A stretch of 54,834 nt of DNA, taken from assembly GCA_964460035.1 (NCBI GenBank), contig CAYWPG010000024.1, positions 1 through 54,834 on the forward strand, given 5' to 3'. Position numbers and translations under genes: made by a program. This DNA is from CAYWPG01 sp964460035. GTDB taxonomy: Bacteria > Pseudomonadota > Gammaproteobacteria > Nitrococcales > AK92. This document shows positions 1 through 7,828 of this stretch, piece after piece; the stretch's first letter is position 1, and the number at the start of each line of letters is the position of its first letter. The notes below the pieces were generated by a model, which saw only the letters and a program-made list of their open reading frames with translations, was not told the origin of the DNA and did not search any database.

Positions 1-471
1 GCCATGCTGCAGGCCTACTACGAGCGGGTGGGCATTCGCATGAAGGTGAATGCGCTGGATTACCCGGTGTTCGTCTCGCAGATGCGCCGCGACACCATGG
101 CGCCGGGCTATCTGATGACGAACTCTTCGGGTAACCCGATCTCGGTGATGCGCAAGACCTTCCAGTGCGAGCAGAGCTGGAACGCGTCCATGCACTGCGA
201 CGAGAAGTTCGATCGCGACATGGCCGCTATCAAGGCTGAGCCCGATCCCGAGAAGCGCCTGCAGATGCTGCGCGAGCTCAACCGCTACATTCTTACCGAG
301 CGTGTTCCCCACGTCTGGCTGCCCAGCGGTGTGAACTACATTGCCTGGTGGCCGTGGGTGAAGAACTACGGCGGCGAGCTGCGGGTGGGTGCAATGAAGC
401 CCAATGACGTCTATGCTCGGATCTGGATCGACGAAGAGTTGAAGCAGCAGATCCTGGGTCGTCGTCGCTAA
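1..471 (+). CDS. ABC transporter substrate-binding protein, C-terminal part (SBP_bac_5 type)
   Basis: The reading frame is open from the first base of the window, so the gene begins upstream and only about 156 C-terminal residues are present. The segment resembles the end of periplasmic oligopeptide/dipeptide-binding proteins: an AYYERVGI-type helix, a stretch ending in NSSGNP, then an EKRLQMLRELNRYI helix and the late LPSGVNYIAWWPWVKNY strand region. Such proteins deliver peptides or similar solutes to an inner-membrane ABC permease. The partner permease is not in the window. A U-tract terminator lies about 65 bases after the stop codon. The substrate cannot be read from this fragment. Confidence 0.75.
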   Translation, partial: AMLQAYYERVGIRMKVNALDYPVFVSQMRRDTMAPGYLMTNSSGNPISVMRKTFQCEQSWNASMHCDEKFDRDMAAIKAEPDPEKRLQMLRELNRYILTERVPHVWLPSGVNYIAWWPWVKNYGGELRVGAMKPNDVYARIWIDEELKQQILGRRR

Positions 472-537
472 CGAGCTCTTTGTTCTTCAGCGTAGTCGCA
501 AGCCGGGCGGTACTGCCGCCCGGCGTTCATGCGAGAC

Positions 538-563
538 AGCGCCGCTTTGCGGCGCTTTTTTTT
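538..563 (+). terminator. Rho-independent terminator of the binding-protein gene
   Basis: A perfect 8-bp stem (AGCGCCGC at 538-545 with GCGGCGCT at 549-556) closes a 3-base loop and runs directly into a tract of eight T residues. It lies 67 bases after the stop codon of the binding-protein gene, in the right orientation. Confidence 0.9.
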
Positions 564-755
564 GTGTCTTTCGCCGGCTCGATGTGGTCGCGAGCATCCT
601 CTGTCTGCTGGTTGTCGTCAGGCGCTTCTTACAGCGATTGTCGTAAATATCCTACAGCAACGCTTGGTTATCCGAATTATGCTATTGGCCATCAGGGATG
701 AGGCAGGCGTAGAAGGATCTACGGCAGGGAATATCGACCGCCGCCAGGAGGCAGC

Positions 756-824
756 ATGAACACGGACGTTCAGCGGTCAACCTGTCCTGCCTGTCGCTGG
801 TGGACACGCAGCCCGCCCGCCTGA
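756..824 (+). CDS. Candidate small ORF (22 codons) with strong ribosome-binding site
   Basis: An AGGAGG motif lies 5 bases before an ATG that opens 22 codons ending in TGA at 822-824. The peptide carries a CPACRWW segment, i.e. a CxxC pair followed by two Trp. It is the only start with a good Shine-Dalgarno in the gap between the terminator at 563 and the minus-strand gene at 960. No homologue is recognised. It may be a leader peptide, a small metal-binding peptide or chance. No convincing promoter is visible upstream. Confidence 0.3.
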   Translation: MNTDVQRSTCPACRWWTRSPPA

Positions 825-959
825 ACCCTTAACCCGCTTGCCTGGGTATATACTGCGTGCCGGGCGCTTTGCCCGAAGGCCGTAGCGGCAGCGTTGCTGT
901 CAGTTCCCGAATGAAGACTTCTTCCGCCACGGCACAACGTCGTTGGCCTCGGCGCCGGC

Positions 960-1283
960 CTAGCCTGGTACGGTATGCCGCAGACTTGCTACCGCCAGCC
1001 CGAGATAGAGTGCGAACACGGCAAGGGCCAGCGGCATTTCCCGGATGAATTGCCTGCTGTCCAAAGGCGGCTCGTGCAGCTGCTCGGGCGGCAGCGAGAA
1101 GCGCATGGCGCAACGCACGACTAGGGCAGTTGCGGTGGTCAATCCCAACAGCGATGCCAGCGTAAGCCCAAGCTTGGGTGTTGTGGGCAAGACTCGCAGC
1201 AGCCCGGCCATCAGCAGACCTGCGAGCAGCATTCCTGCATAGCCCCGTGCCAGCCAGAAGCGGAACGTTCCTTCGTTCTGCAT
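960..1283 (-). CDS. Small hypothetical membrane protein
   Basis: A 107-residue protein with three hydrophobic segments at about residues 14-32, 38-57 and 83-101. A short polar loop separates the first two; a charged region (EQLHEPPLDSRQFIRE) precedes the third. A GAGG motif lies 9 bases before the ATG. It sits 96 bases downstream of yaiI on the same strand, so it may end the cobB-dinG-yaiI transcript. An alternative overlapping minus-strand frame here is Arg/Ala-rich and looks like a shadow. No family is recognised; the membrane character is the only support for calling it real. Confidence 0.55.
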   Translation of the reverse strand: MQNEGTFRFWLARGYAGMLLAGLLMAGLLRVLPTTPKLGLTLASLLGLTTATALVVRCAMRFSLPPEQLHEPPLDSRQFIREMPLALAVFALYLGLAVASLRHTVPG

Positions 1284-1379
1284 CCACGGTTGCCTCTATA
1301 TGAATGTTCGATGATGAAGGTGGGGACGATGCGGTAGCTCTAAAGCCGGAATGCGGTCTAAAACGCCGCCGGCAACGCG

Positions 1380-1826
1380 CTAACCGATCCGGGTCAGCAA
1401 GGTATCCAGTGCGTTGGCGAAGTTTTGCTTGTCGCTGTCGCGAAAAGGAGGCGGGCCGCCGCCGGCCATGCCGCTGCCGCGCAGCGTATCCATGAAGTCG
1501 CGCATGAGCAGCCGCTCGCCGATGTTGTCCCGGCTAAGGCGCTCGCCTCTGGGTGTGAGCACGTACACCCCTTTGGCTACAAGCTCCGCGGCAAGGGGAA
1601 TATCGGCGGTAATGGCCAGGTCTCCCGCTTGCGCATGCTGAAGCAGGTAGTTATCCGCGACGTCGTAACCGGTGCTTACCTGAATCGCGCGCACATAGCG
1701 GGACGGAGGGGTGCGCAGCGTGTGATTGGCGACCAGCACCGTTTCGATACGGCGCCGTTCGGCGGCTCGAAAGACAATGTCCTTCACCGGCCGGGGACTG
1801 GCATCCGCATCGATCCAGATTCTCAT
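1380..1826 (-). CDS. yaiI: YaiI/YqxD family protein (DUF188, PIN-like)
   Basis: The 148-residue product fits the YaiI/YqxD (UPF0178) family. It starts MRIWIDADASPRPVKD with the acidic pair D6/D8, has the central TADIPLA segment, and ends with the DKQNFANALD helix. Length is close to E. coli YaiI (about 150). The fold is PIN-like, suggesting a nuclease, but the family's biochemical role is not established. Its ATG overlaps the dinG stop codon as ATGA, implying translational coupling with the helicase. Confidence 0.92.
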   Translation of the reverse strand: MRIWIDADASPRPVKDIVFRAAERRRIETVLVANHTLRTPPSRYVRAIQVSTGYDVADNYLLQHAQAGDLAITADIPLAAELVAKGVYVLTPRGERLSRDNIGERLLMRDFMDTLRGSGMAGGGPPPFRDSDKQNFANALDTLLTRIG

Positions 1827-3967
1827 GCGCGGACGCCCGCGCGGTTGTGGCGTTGCGGAGGATAGCGCTCTATACGACGGCGGAAGGGCGGCAGTGCGTC
1901 CAGCAGCTGGCGCCCATACGATCTGGTTAACAGGCGCCGATCAAGCAGGGTGACCCGGCCGGTGTCCTCTTCCGAGCGAATCAAGCGGCCGCAGGCCTGC
2001 ACCAGCTTAAGGCTGGCGTCGGGGACGGTGATTTCGAGAAACGGGTTGCGGCCGCGACTCTCCAGCCAGTCGGAGAGCGTCGCGTCTACCGGCGAATCGG
2101 GTACAGCGAACGGAATCTTGGTAACGATCACGTGCCGGCACAGCGCGCCGGGCAGGTCGACTCCCTCGGTGAAGCTGGCAAGTCCGAAGATGGCGCTGCC
2201 TTCGCCTTGTTCGATGCGCTGGCGATGACGCTCCAGGATCACCGCCTTGGGCAGATTGCCCTGGCGCAGTATGAAATCCTGCAACGAGGTCGGTAAACGC
2301 TCGTAGACCGCCTCCAGCTGCCATGCCGAGGCGAACAGGACCAGAGTGCCCTCGCGCTGATCGATCAGCCGCTCAAGCATGGCGGCGACCTCGTTGGTAT
2401 GCTGCTCCGGATTGCGCGGGTCGGAGTCCATCCACGGCAGATACAGCTCGGCCCTGGCGGCGTAGTCGAAGGGCGACTCCAAACGCAGGTACTGTGTGCC
2501 GTCGTCGTCGCGCAGGCCGGTGTTCATGCGCAGCCGGTCGAAACGACCCAACGCGGTGAGCGTTGCCGAGGTGAGTACCGCGCCGGCACAGACGTCCCAC
2601 AGGGTCTTACGCAGCATTCCGCCAGGCGCCACCATGGAGGCGGCCATCAGAAAATCCATGTCGGCGCGCCCGGGCTGACCGGTGAGCTCTATCCAGCGCG
2701 CCGTGGGCGGTGCTTCCGCGGGATCCTTGCTGGCCATCATGCGCCATAAGGAGTGAAAGCTTTCCAAGCGTGCGCTCAGAAAGCCTATATCCGGGAGCAG
2801 GCCCTCGCAGCGGCTGGCGGGCACATAGCCGTCCTCCAGCGCCTTGATCAGCTGCTTGCGCAGCTGGCTTATATGGTCGGCCAGCGTCTTGGCTGGACTC
2901 TCCAGGCCTTGCGCCAGCGCAAGAACAGGCTCGGGCGCGACACCGTTGGGAAAGCGCCAGATCGCCCCGGACTCCATATCGGGGAACAGCGCGAGGAGGT
3001 CCTCGTGCGCCTGCTCCAGCAACCCCATGCAGCGGCCTGCCAGATCCGCCGCTTCCGCCGCCAGGCGTGCCTGACGCGGGTCGTCGGGCAGTATCTGGCG
3101 CAGCTCCTCGACCAGTTTGGGCAGCCGTTTTAGCCAATCGCGCGCGCCGCGCAGCCGTGTCTGCGCGCTGAAGTGCCTCACTGCCTTGGTGGCCAGGTGG
3201 TGCGCCTCGTCGAATACGAACAACGTATCTTCGGTGGGAGGCAGAATCGCCCCGCCGCCCATGCTCAAATCGGCCAGCACCAGATCGTGATTGGCGACGA
3301 TCACGGTGCTATCGCGCAGGCTGTCGCGGGCGCGAAAAAATGCGCAGTGGCGTATGTGCGGGCAGGCGTTGGCAAGACAGCCGTGCCTGTCGGTGGTGAT
3401 CATCTCTACGAAGTCCGGCGCGAGCGATTCCGGCCAAGCATCCAGATCGCCGTCCCATTCGTTTTTCTGCTGGGACGCGCGCATGCGCTTGACGGTAGCC
3501 AGCTCGGCCGGTTGCGGCGCCCGCGTCCAGGCCGCGACATCCTCGAACAGCGTCTGCTGCGTTGCCTCCTCGCCGCTTAGCCGGCTCAGGTTGAGATTGC
3601 ACACATAGCGGCGGCGGCCCTTGGCGAGCGCGAAGTCGAACTTCAGCCCGGAGTTCTGGATCAGGGCCGGCAGATCGCGCAGCAGCAGTTGCTCCTGCAG
3701 CGCTACGGTGGCCGTGCTGATGACCACGTGCTTGCGGCGTGCCTGCGCCACCGGAATAGCGGCCAGCAGGTAGGCGAGGCTCTTGCCTGTCCCTGTGCCG
3801 GCCTCGCAGGCGATGATATGGCTGTCGCCGTACTCGCCGCTCAGCGTCTTGGCGACCTCGGCAATCATGCGCCGCTGGCTGGGGCGGTCCCGAAAGCCCG
3901 GCACTGCCTCCCTGATCGCCGCGAGGGCGCTGCGGATCTGATTTTTGGTCTCGTCGCTAAGCGGCAT
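1823..3967 (-). CDS. dinG: ATP-dependent DNA helicase DinG, Fe-S superfamily 2
   Basis: A 714-residue XPD/DinG-type 5'-3' helicase that unwinds forked DNA, R-loops and D-loops. Walker A is GTGTGKS (57-63) and the Walker B box DEAH is at 253-256. Four cysteines (C123, C197, C202, C208) match the DinG 4Fe-4S cluster spacing, so the cluster domain is intact. Length equals E. coli DinG (716). The frame is open 199 codons further upstream, but that stretch is antisense to cobB, so I start at the ATG at 3967, just after the cobB stop. The gene lies 35 bases behind cobB and overlaps yaiI by 4 bases. No CTGT-N8-ACAG LexA box is visible upstream. Confidence 0.95.
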   Translation of the reverse strand: MPLSDETKNQIRSALAAIREAVPGFRDRPSQRRMIAEVAKTLSGEYGDSHIIACEAGTGTGKSLAYLLAAIPVAQARRKHVVISTATVALQEQLLLRDLPALIQNSGLKFDFALAKGRRRYVCNLNLSRLSGEEATQQTLFEDVAAWTRAPQPAELATVKRMRASQQKNEWDGDLDAWPESLAPDFVEMITTDRHGCLANACPHIRHCAFFRARDSLRDSTVIVANHDLVLADLSMGGGAILPPTEDTLFVFDEAHHLATKAVRHFSAQTRLRGARDWLKRLPKLVEELRQILPDDPRQARLAAEAADLAGRCMGLLEQAHEDLLALFPDMESGAIWRFPNGVAPEPVLALAQGLESPAKTLADHISQLRKQLIKALEDGYVPASRCEGLLPDIGFLSARLESFHSLWRMMASKDPAEAPPTARWIELTGQPGRADMDFLMAASMVAPGGMLRKTLWDVCAGAVLTSATLTALGRFDRLRMNTGLRDDDGTQYLRLESPFDYAARAELYLPWMDSDPRNPEQHTNEVAAMLERLIDQREGTLVLFASAWQLEAVYERLPTSLQDFILRQGNLPKAVILERHRQRIEQGEGSAIFGLASFTEGVDLPGALCRHVIVTKIPFAVPDSPVDATLSDWLESRGRNPFLEITVPDASLKLVQACGRLIRSEEDTGRVTLLDRRLLTRSYGRQLLDALPPFRRRIERYPPQRHNRAGVRA

Positions 3968-4002
3968 GCTCGCCCTGTGGCGCTGGGGTGGGGCGCTCAA
4001 GT

Positions 4003-4749
4003 CTACTCCAATCGCACGGATATGCCCCATACCGCTTCCAGCAACTGGGGCAACCATACGCCTGCCTTGCCGGTGAGCACATGATCGGCGTACGGGGTAA
4101 GCGGCGTGGGCTCCGCGTTCACTTCGACAATCGTCGCGCCGGCGGCGCGCGCCTGATAGGCCAGATCGGCCGCCGGATACACTTGCGCCGAAGTCCCTAT
4201 GCTGAAGAACACGTCGCAACTGGTGGCGGCGTGCTCCGCGGCGGCCAGTGCATCGGGAGGCAGCATTTCGCCGAACCATACCACGTCGGGCCGGAGCATG
4301 CTGCCACAGATCCGGCAGTGGGGCGGACGCTCGATGTCGTCCCACCGATCGGCAGGGTGATGGTGGTCGAAGCATTTGACGCGCCGCAGATTGCCATGCA
4401 GCTCGATCACGCCGCGGCTGCCCGCCGCCTGATGCAAACCATCGACATTCTGCGTGATCAGGCTGAATTGCGGCACTTGATCGGCCATCTGCGCGAGGCT
4501 GAAGTGGCCTGGGTTGGGCCGGCACTCCTGAAGCCGGAGGCGCCGCTCGGCGTACCAGTCCCATACCAGTACCGGATCGCTGAGAAATGCCTCGGGCGTC
4601 GCCAGCTGTTCAGGACTGTAGCGCGCCCATAGTCCGGTCTGCGCGTCGCGAAAGGTGGGAATGCCGCTTTCGGCGGATATCCCCGCACCCGTGATTACGG
4701 CAATGTGTCGCGCGGCTCGCAACTGTGTCTTGAGTGCTTCGGTGATCAT
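4003..4749 (-). CDS. cobB: NAD-dependent protein deacylase CobB (sirtuin)
   Basis: A 248-residue sirtuin that removes acyl groups from lysine using NAD+. Motifs in order: GAGIS (21-25), a Y66-x-x-R69 pair in WYAERR as in SIRT5/CobB desuccinylases, TQNVDGLH (99-106), catalytic His118 in LHGN, GTSAQVYP (185-192) and a late VNAE. The zinc site is odd: C145-x-x-C148 is present, but the first pair reads C126-FD-H129 instead of CxxC. The start is the ATG at 4749 with GGAGAG upstream; 42 more open codons upstream look non-coding. It is first in the cobB-dinG-yaiI operon. It may reverse acylation by the Pat-type enzyme encoded at 25939. Confidence 0.93.
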   Translation of the reverse strand: MITEALKTQLRAARHIAVITGAGISAESGIPTFRDAQTGLWARYSPEQLATPEAFLSDPVLVWDWYAERRLRLQECRPNPGHFSLAQMADQVPQFSLITQNVDGLHQAAGSRGVIELHGNLRRVKCFDHHHPADRWDDIERPPHCRICGSMLRPDVVWFGEMLPPDALAAAEHAATSCDVFFSIGTSAQVYPAADLAYQARAAGATIVEVNAEPTPLTPYADHVLTGKAGVWLPQLLEAVWGISVRLE

Positions 4750-4942
4750 GCCTGTTTCTCTCTCCGTGGATCGCGCGCCGGCATGGTTCTCGTTGCGGTC
4801 GCGCCAGTCATGTGAACGCCGTCCCCAAGCAAGCATCCGGCACGACTTGTGCCGGGAAGTGTGACGGAGTCGCACTCCCCCAGTGGCGCCAGTGTCGATA
4901 ATGAATCGGAGGCGAGCAGGAGGCAGCTCCGCTGCTCCAGCC

Positions 4943-4948
4943 TATAAT
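4943..4948 (+). promoter_or_regulatory. Consensus -10 box upstream of the HPF-CSD gene
   Basis: An exact TATAAT lies 196 bases before the HPF-CSD start. Predicted transcription would begin near 4955. The -35 position carries GAGGCA, a poor match, so an activator or alternative context may be needed. It is 26 bases before a terminator hairpin on the same strand. Confidence 0.5.
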
Positions 4949-4973
4949 ACGAAAGCTCCTGCTTGCATCTTCG

Positions 4974-5005
4974 AACACCGGCTACCGCGTGGCCGGTGTT
5001 TTTTT
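4974..5005 (+). terminator. U-tract terminator or attenuator in the HPF-CSD leader
   Basis: AACACCGGC (4974-4982) pairs perfectly with GCCGGTGTT (4992-5000) around a 9-base loop, and the T-tract continues to 5005. No plus-strand gene precedes it; cobB points away. It therefore ends either a short RNA of about 50 bases from the TATAAT at 4943 or attenuates the leader of the HPF-CSD gene. Confidence 0.8.
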
Positions 5006-5144
5006 GTGCGCTCACTGTCCCGTGCCGTCGCCCCATGGCGTAGTGGCCAGCCCGGCGGCCGCGCCAGCTTGCATCCGCGCTCCCGCATTCCCAAGTCTGT
5101 TCTGAATATTCCGGCGTTCTGCGGCGTGGGTTAGGAGGTCAGCG

Positions 5145-5714
5145 ATGCAAGTACCGGCCGAAATCACCTTCAACGGCTTGGCTGTGTCCGAATACAACGA
5201 AGAGTATATCCGTGAGCGCATTCGTCGCCTGGAGAACCTCGCTGACGACATCATCTCTTGCCGGGTCGTGGTGGAGCGTCCGCATGCCAATCGCCAGACC
5301 GGCAATCCATTTCGAGTGCGGGTGGAAGTGACGCTGCCCAAGAAGCGCGAACTGGTGGTGGATAAGGAGCGCAACGTCGAGCCGTACGTGGAACTCAGCA
5401 CCATTATCCGCAACGCATTCGACGCCCTGGAGCGTCAGCTCAAGGAAGTTACCGAGCGGCGGCGAGGCGAGGTCAAGAGTCACTTCGACGAAGATCAGCC
5501 GCACGCACTGGTAGCCCGCTTGTTCAAGGAAGAGGGGTACGGCTTCATCCAGACCGAGAATGGCCAGGAGTACTACGTGCACCGCAACAGTGTGCTGAAC
5601 GACGACTTCGATAGGCTGGAGATCGGAACCGAAGTGCGTTTCGCGCCCGAGCTGGGAGATGAGGGGCCGCAGGCCAGCAGCGTGCAGATTGTCGCCAAGC
5701 CGGGCGTGACCTAG
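5145..5714 (+). CDS. HPF/RaiA ribosome-hibernation domain fused to a cold-shock domain
   Basis: A 189-residue two-domain protein. Residues 1-110 match the HPF/RaiA (sigma-54 modulation) fold: strands ITFNGLAVSEY, helix YIRERIRRLENLAD, strands with VVVERPHA and FRVRVEVTLP, and a second helix IIRNAFDALERQL. Residues 120-184 form a CspA-like cold-shock domain with RNP1-like GYGFI (131-135) and RNP2-like YYVHR (143-147). HPF domains bind the 30S decoding region and silence ribosomes; CSDs bind single-stranded RNA. The fusion may link hibernation to RNA binding. AGGAGG precedes the ATG. Monocistronic: the next gene starts 210 bases later. The leader contains a terminator-like hairpin. Confidence 0.9.
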   Translation: MQVPAEITFNGLAVSEYNEEYIRERIRRLENLADDIISCRVVVERPHANRQTGNPFRVRVEVTLPKKRELVVDKERNVEPYVELSTIIRNAFDALERQLKEVTERRRGEVKSHFDEDQPHALVARLFKEEGYGFIQTENGQEYYVHRNSVLNDDFDRLEIGTEVRFAPELGDEGPQASSVQIVAKPGVT

Positions 5715-5924
5715 GTCTTTTCCCCTTACCGCATTCCAAGCCCGCAGCCTGGGCTGGCCCCGTAGACAGGGCAGGCGGGTAACCGCGCACCGCGCATTCG
5801 GCGCGCTGGAACATCTACTTTTGGGCGCTCTTGCAGGGCCGATCGGACCCGTTGTCAGACGTGGTAAGCGGCTATAAATCAAAGGCGTCGGGCAGCGGCA
5901 GCCTACGCAGGTAAGGGGCCAGGG

Positions 5925-7253
5925 ATGCGCGTTTCACTACTCAGTTCAACGCTCGGGTTCGGCCACATCAGAGCGGCGCAGGCAATCGAAGAAGCGCTAC
6001 GCGAGCGCGATCCGCAAGTGGGGGTGGAGTATGTGGACTTTTGGTCCTTGATGGACCGCAAAGTCGCCAGCGCCGTACGGGAGGGGTACCTGGAAGTGGT
6101 GACCCGCGAGCCGGAGCTCTACGACCGTCTGTATGCCTATGATGGCGATCAATGGCGGGAGTTTTTCCGTAAGCCCGAGTTGCCCCCCGCACTGGAGCAT
6201 ATTGCCGTAGCCCTGCTCGACCGGTGGTTTCCGCGCCGGGGGCATTTTCCCGCTCGCGGAGCGAACCTGGATCAGACGTTGTTTCTCAATCTGATTGGAA
6301 CGTTCGACAGGCGCTCCGCCGCACCTCACGGCAACCTGATTCGCCGCGGTCTGGTCATCTGGATGCATACGCTGCTGGCGCGTCGCCTCAAGCAGCGATT
6401 GCAGAGTTTCCGGCCCGACACCGTGGTCGCCACGCAGATGATGCCGGCGGCGGTTCTGGCTGCGCTCAAACGACGCGGGGATCTAGACGACGTGCCCGCC
6501 GTTGGGGTGCTTACCGATTACGGAGTGCACGACCTGTGGCTGCGCTCGAACATGGATCACTATTGCGTGGCCACGGATTCCATAGCAGCGGAGCTGCGCG
6601 CCCGCGGGATCCGCGAAGACAGCATTGCTGTGACCGGTATTCCGCTGATGTCCGGTTTCCGCCAACCCATGCCGCAGGTCGAGGCGCGACGGCAGCTGGG
6701 TATGGACGCGCATCGGCCAGCTGTACTGATCACCGGCGGCGGTTACGGCATTGGCGCCGCCGAGGCCCTGGCGGCGATCCTCGCCTCGGACCTGGATTGC
6801 CAGGTGCTGGTGGCGGCAGCGGGGCAGGATGCGAACCGCCGCCCGCTGGAGGCGCTGGCAAGCCGATATTCCGGCCGGGCGAGGCTGTTCCTGGACAAGG
6901 TGGAAATGCCGCTGCTGGTGCGGGCTGCCGACGTGGTGGTGGGCAAGCCGGGGGGGCTTAGCGTGTCGGAGGCACTAGCCTGCGGCCGGCCGTTCCTGGC
7001 CACCTCGTCGCTGGGTGGGCAGGAGAGTTTTAACGTCACCTATTTGCAGCGCCATCGGGTGGGAGACCTGATCGGTAGCGAGGAGCTGGTCCCGCGCCTG
7101 CGGCGCTGGCTCGCCGATCCGTTGGAGCTTGCACGATCGCAGGCACGCGCCTGGAGTCTGGGCTGTCGCCACGGCGCGAGCAGTATCGCCAATGCAGTAT
7201 TAGGGGGGCGCGGAATCGCCCGGGCAGACTGGCACAAGGGCAACCAACCTTGA
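5925..7253 (+). CDS. MGDG-synthase/UgtP-like glycosyltransferase (GT28 type)
   Basis: A 442-residue GT-B transferase of the monogalactosyl/processive diacylglycerol glycosyltransferase type. The N-domain has the GFGHIRAAQA loop (11-20), TDYGVHDLW (197-205) and VTGIPL (237-242). The C-domain has GGGYGIG (271-277) and the sugar-nucleotide motif KPGGLSVSEAL (341-351). Known relatives move a hexose from a UDP-sugar onto diacylglycerol at the inner membrane face. It is longer than UgtP (about 380), with extra sequence at roughly 60-125. It overlaps the next gene (stop TGA within TTGA), giving a three-gene operon with YkoP-like and NodB proteins. Substrate and acceptor are inferred, not visible. 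Confidence 0.82.
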   Translation: MRVSLLSSTLGFGHIRAAQAIEEALRERDPQVGVEYVDFWSLMDRKVASAVREGYLEVVTREPELYDRLYAYDGDQWREFFRKPELPPALEHIAVALLDRWFPRRGHFPARGANLDQTLFLNLIGTFDRRSAAPHGNLIRRGLVIWMHTLLARRLKQRLQSFRPDTVVATQMMPAAVLAALKRRGDLDDVPAVGVLTDYGVHDLWLRSNMDHYCVATDSIAAELRARGIREDSIAVTGIPLMSGFRQPMPQVEARRQLGMDAHRPAVLITGGGYGIGAAEALAAILASDLDCQVLVAAAGQDANRRPLEALASRYSGRARLFLDKVEMPLLVRAADVVVGKPGGLSVSEALACGRPFLATSSLGGQESFNVTYLQRHRVGDLIGSEELVPRLRRWLADPLELARSQARAWSLGCRHGASSIANAVLGGRGIARADWHKGNQP

Positions 7254-7828
7254 TAGAGCAGACGCTGCGGCACTGGCTGTGGTACCCCACCAACGGCATC
7301 TTTCGCATGCTGGAGGCGGGGTATCAACGGTTGTACCGACTGGAGCCGGTAGGGGAGCTGTTGCTGTTGCAGCGGCGAACCTACCAGGGGCCGCCGCGCC
7401 GGCTCGACGATACGACCGAGCTGCTATGCGGTCAGCCGCTGGCCATCATTCATTTCAACAACAGCGCCCTTGCCGAAGCGCAAACAGCCAGTGGCGGCCG
7501 TCACGGCGGATTCGTATTCGCGCGCTTGCTGTTCGAGGCGCTGCGCGATCTGGCCGACCGGGTTGAGCGCGATCCTGCGTTCGCGCAGGTGACGGGCTTT
7601 CGCGGCGTGACATGGATACCTCCGCATGGCCGGCGCATCGGCTTCGAGATCCAGCCGTTGCCGCAGAGCTGGCGGACGCGCATGCTGGCCTGGCACTTCC
7701 GCTGCCTGCTCTATGCTTTCAACCCCCAGGCATCGAGCCGTGAGCGCGGTCCGCTGCGTCCCCACGAGTTCTGGATGTCGCGGCAGCAACTGCTGAATAA
7801 CTTCGGCAGCGGCAGGCGCCCCCGATGA
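7250..7828 (+). CDS. YkoP-like protein
   Basis: A 192-residue soluble-looking protein that resembles the B. subtilis YkoP family, whose gene also sits beside a glycosyltransferase. Recognisable features are an aromatic N-terminus (WLWYPTNGIFRM), a GQPLAIIHFNN segment, and a late Trp/Arg-rich part. The start codon is TTG at 7250 overlapping the previous stop; an internal ATG at 7307 is possible but would remove the conserved-looking N-terminus. Its stop overlaps the NodB gene as ATGA. The molecular role of the family is unknown. The overlap implies it is made in fixed ratio with the flanking enzymes. Confidence 0.65.
   Translation: MIEQTLRHWLWYPTNGIFRMLEAGYQRLYRLEPVGELLLLQRRTYQGPPRRLDDTTELLCGQPLAIIHFNNSALAEAQTASGGRHGGFVFARLLFEALRDLADRVERDPAFAQVTGFRGVTWIPPHGRRIGFEIQPLPQSWRTRMLAWHFRCLLYAFNPQASSRERGPLRPHEFWMSRQQLLNNFGSGRRPR

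Larger units (their letters stand above)
4750..5144. other. Divergent intergenic region between cobB and the HPF-CSD gene
   Basis: About 395 bases with no convincing gene. It holds a perfect hairpin CCGGCAC-GACTT-GTGCCGG (4837-4855) in the cobB leader. A weaker GGAGT-CGC-ACTCC hairpin starts near 4865. On the plus strand there is an exact TATAAT at 4943-4948 followed by a U-tract terminator at 4974-5005. The last 140 bases lead to a strong AGGAGG before the HPF-CSD start. No -35 matching TTGACA is seen 16-18 bases before the TATAAT. Confidence 0.6.

Noticed and set aside
3968..4564. N-terminal extension of dinG reading upstream through cobB
   Set aside because: The extra 199 codons are antisense to conserved sirtuin motifs and Arg/Ser-rich; the ATG at 3967 gives the normal DinG length.
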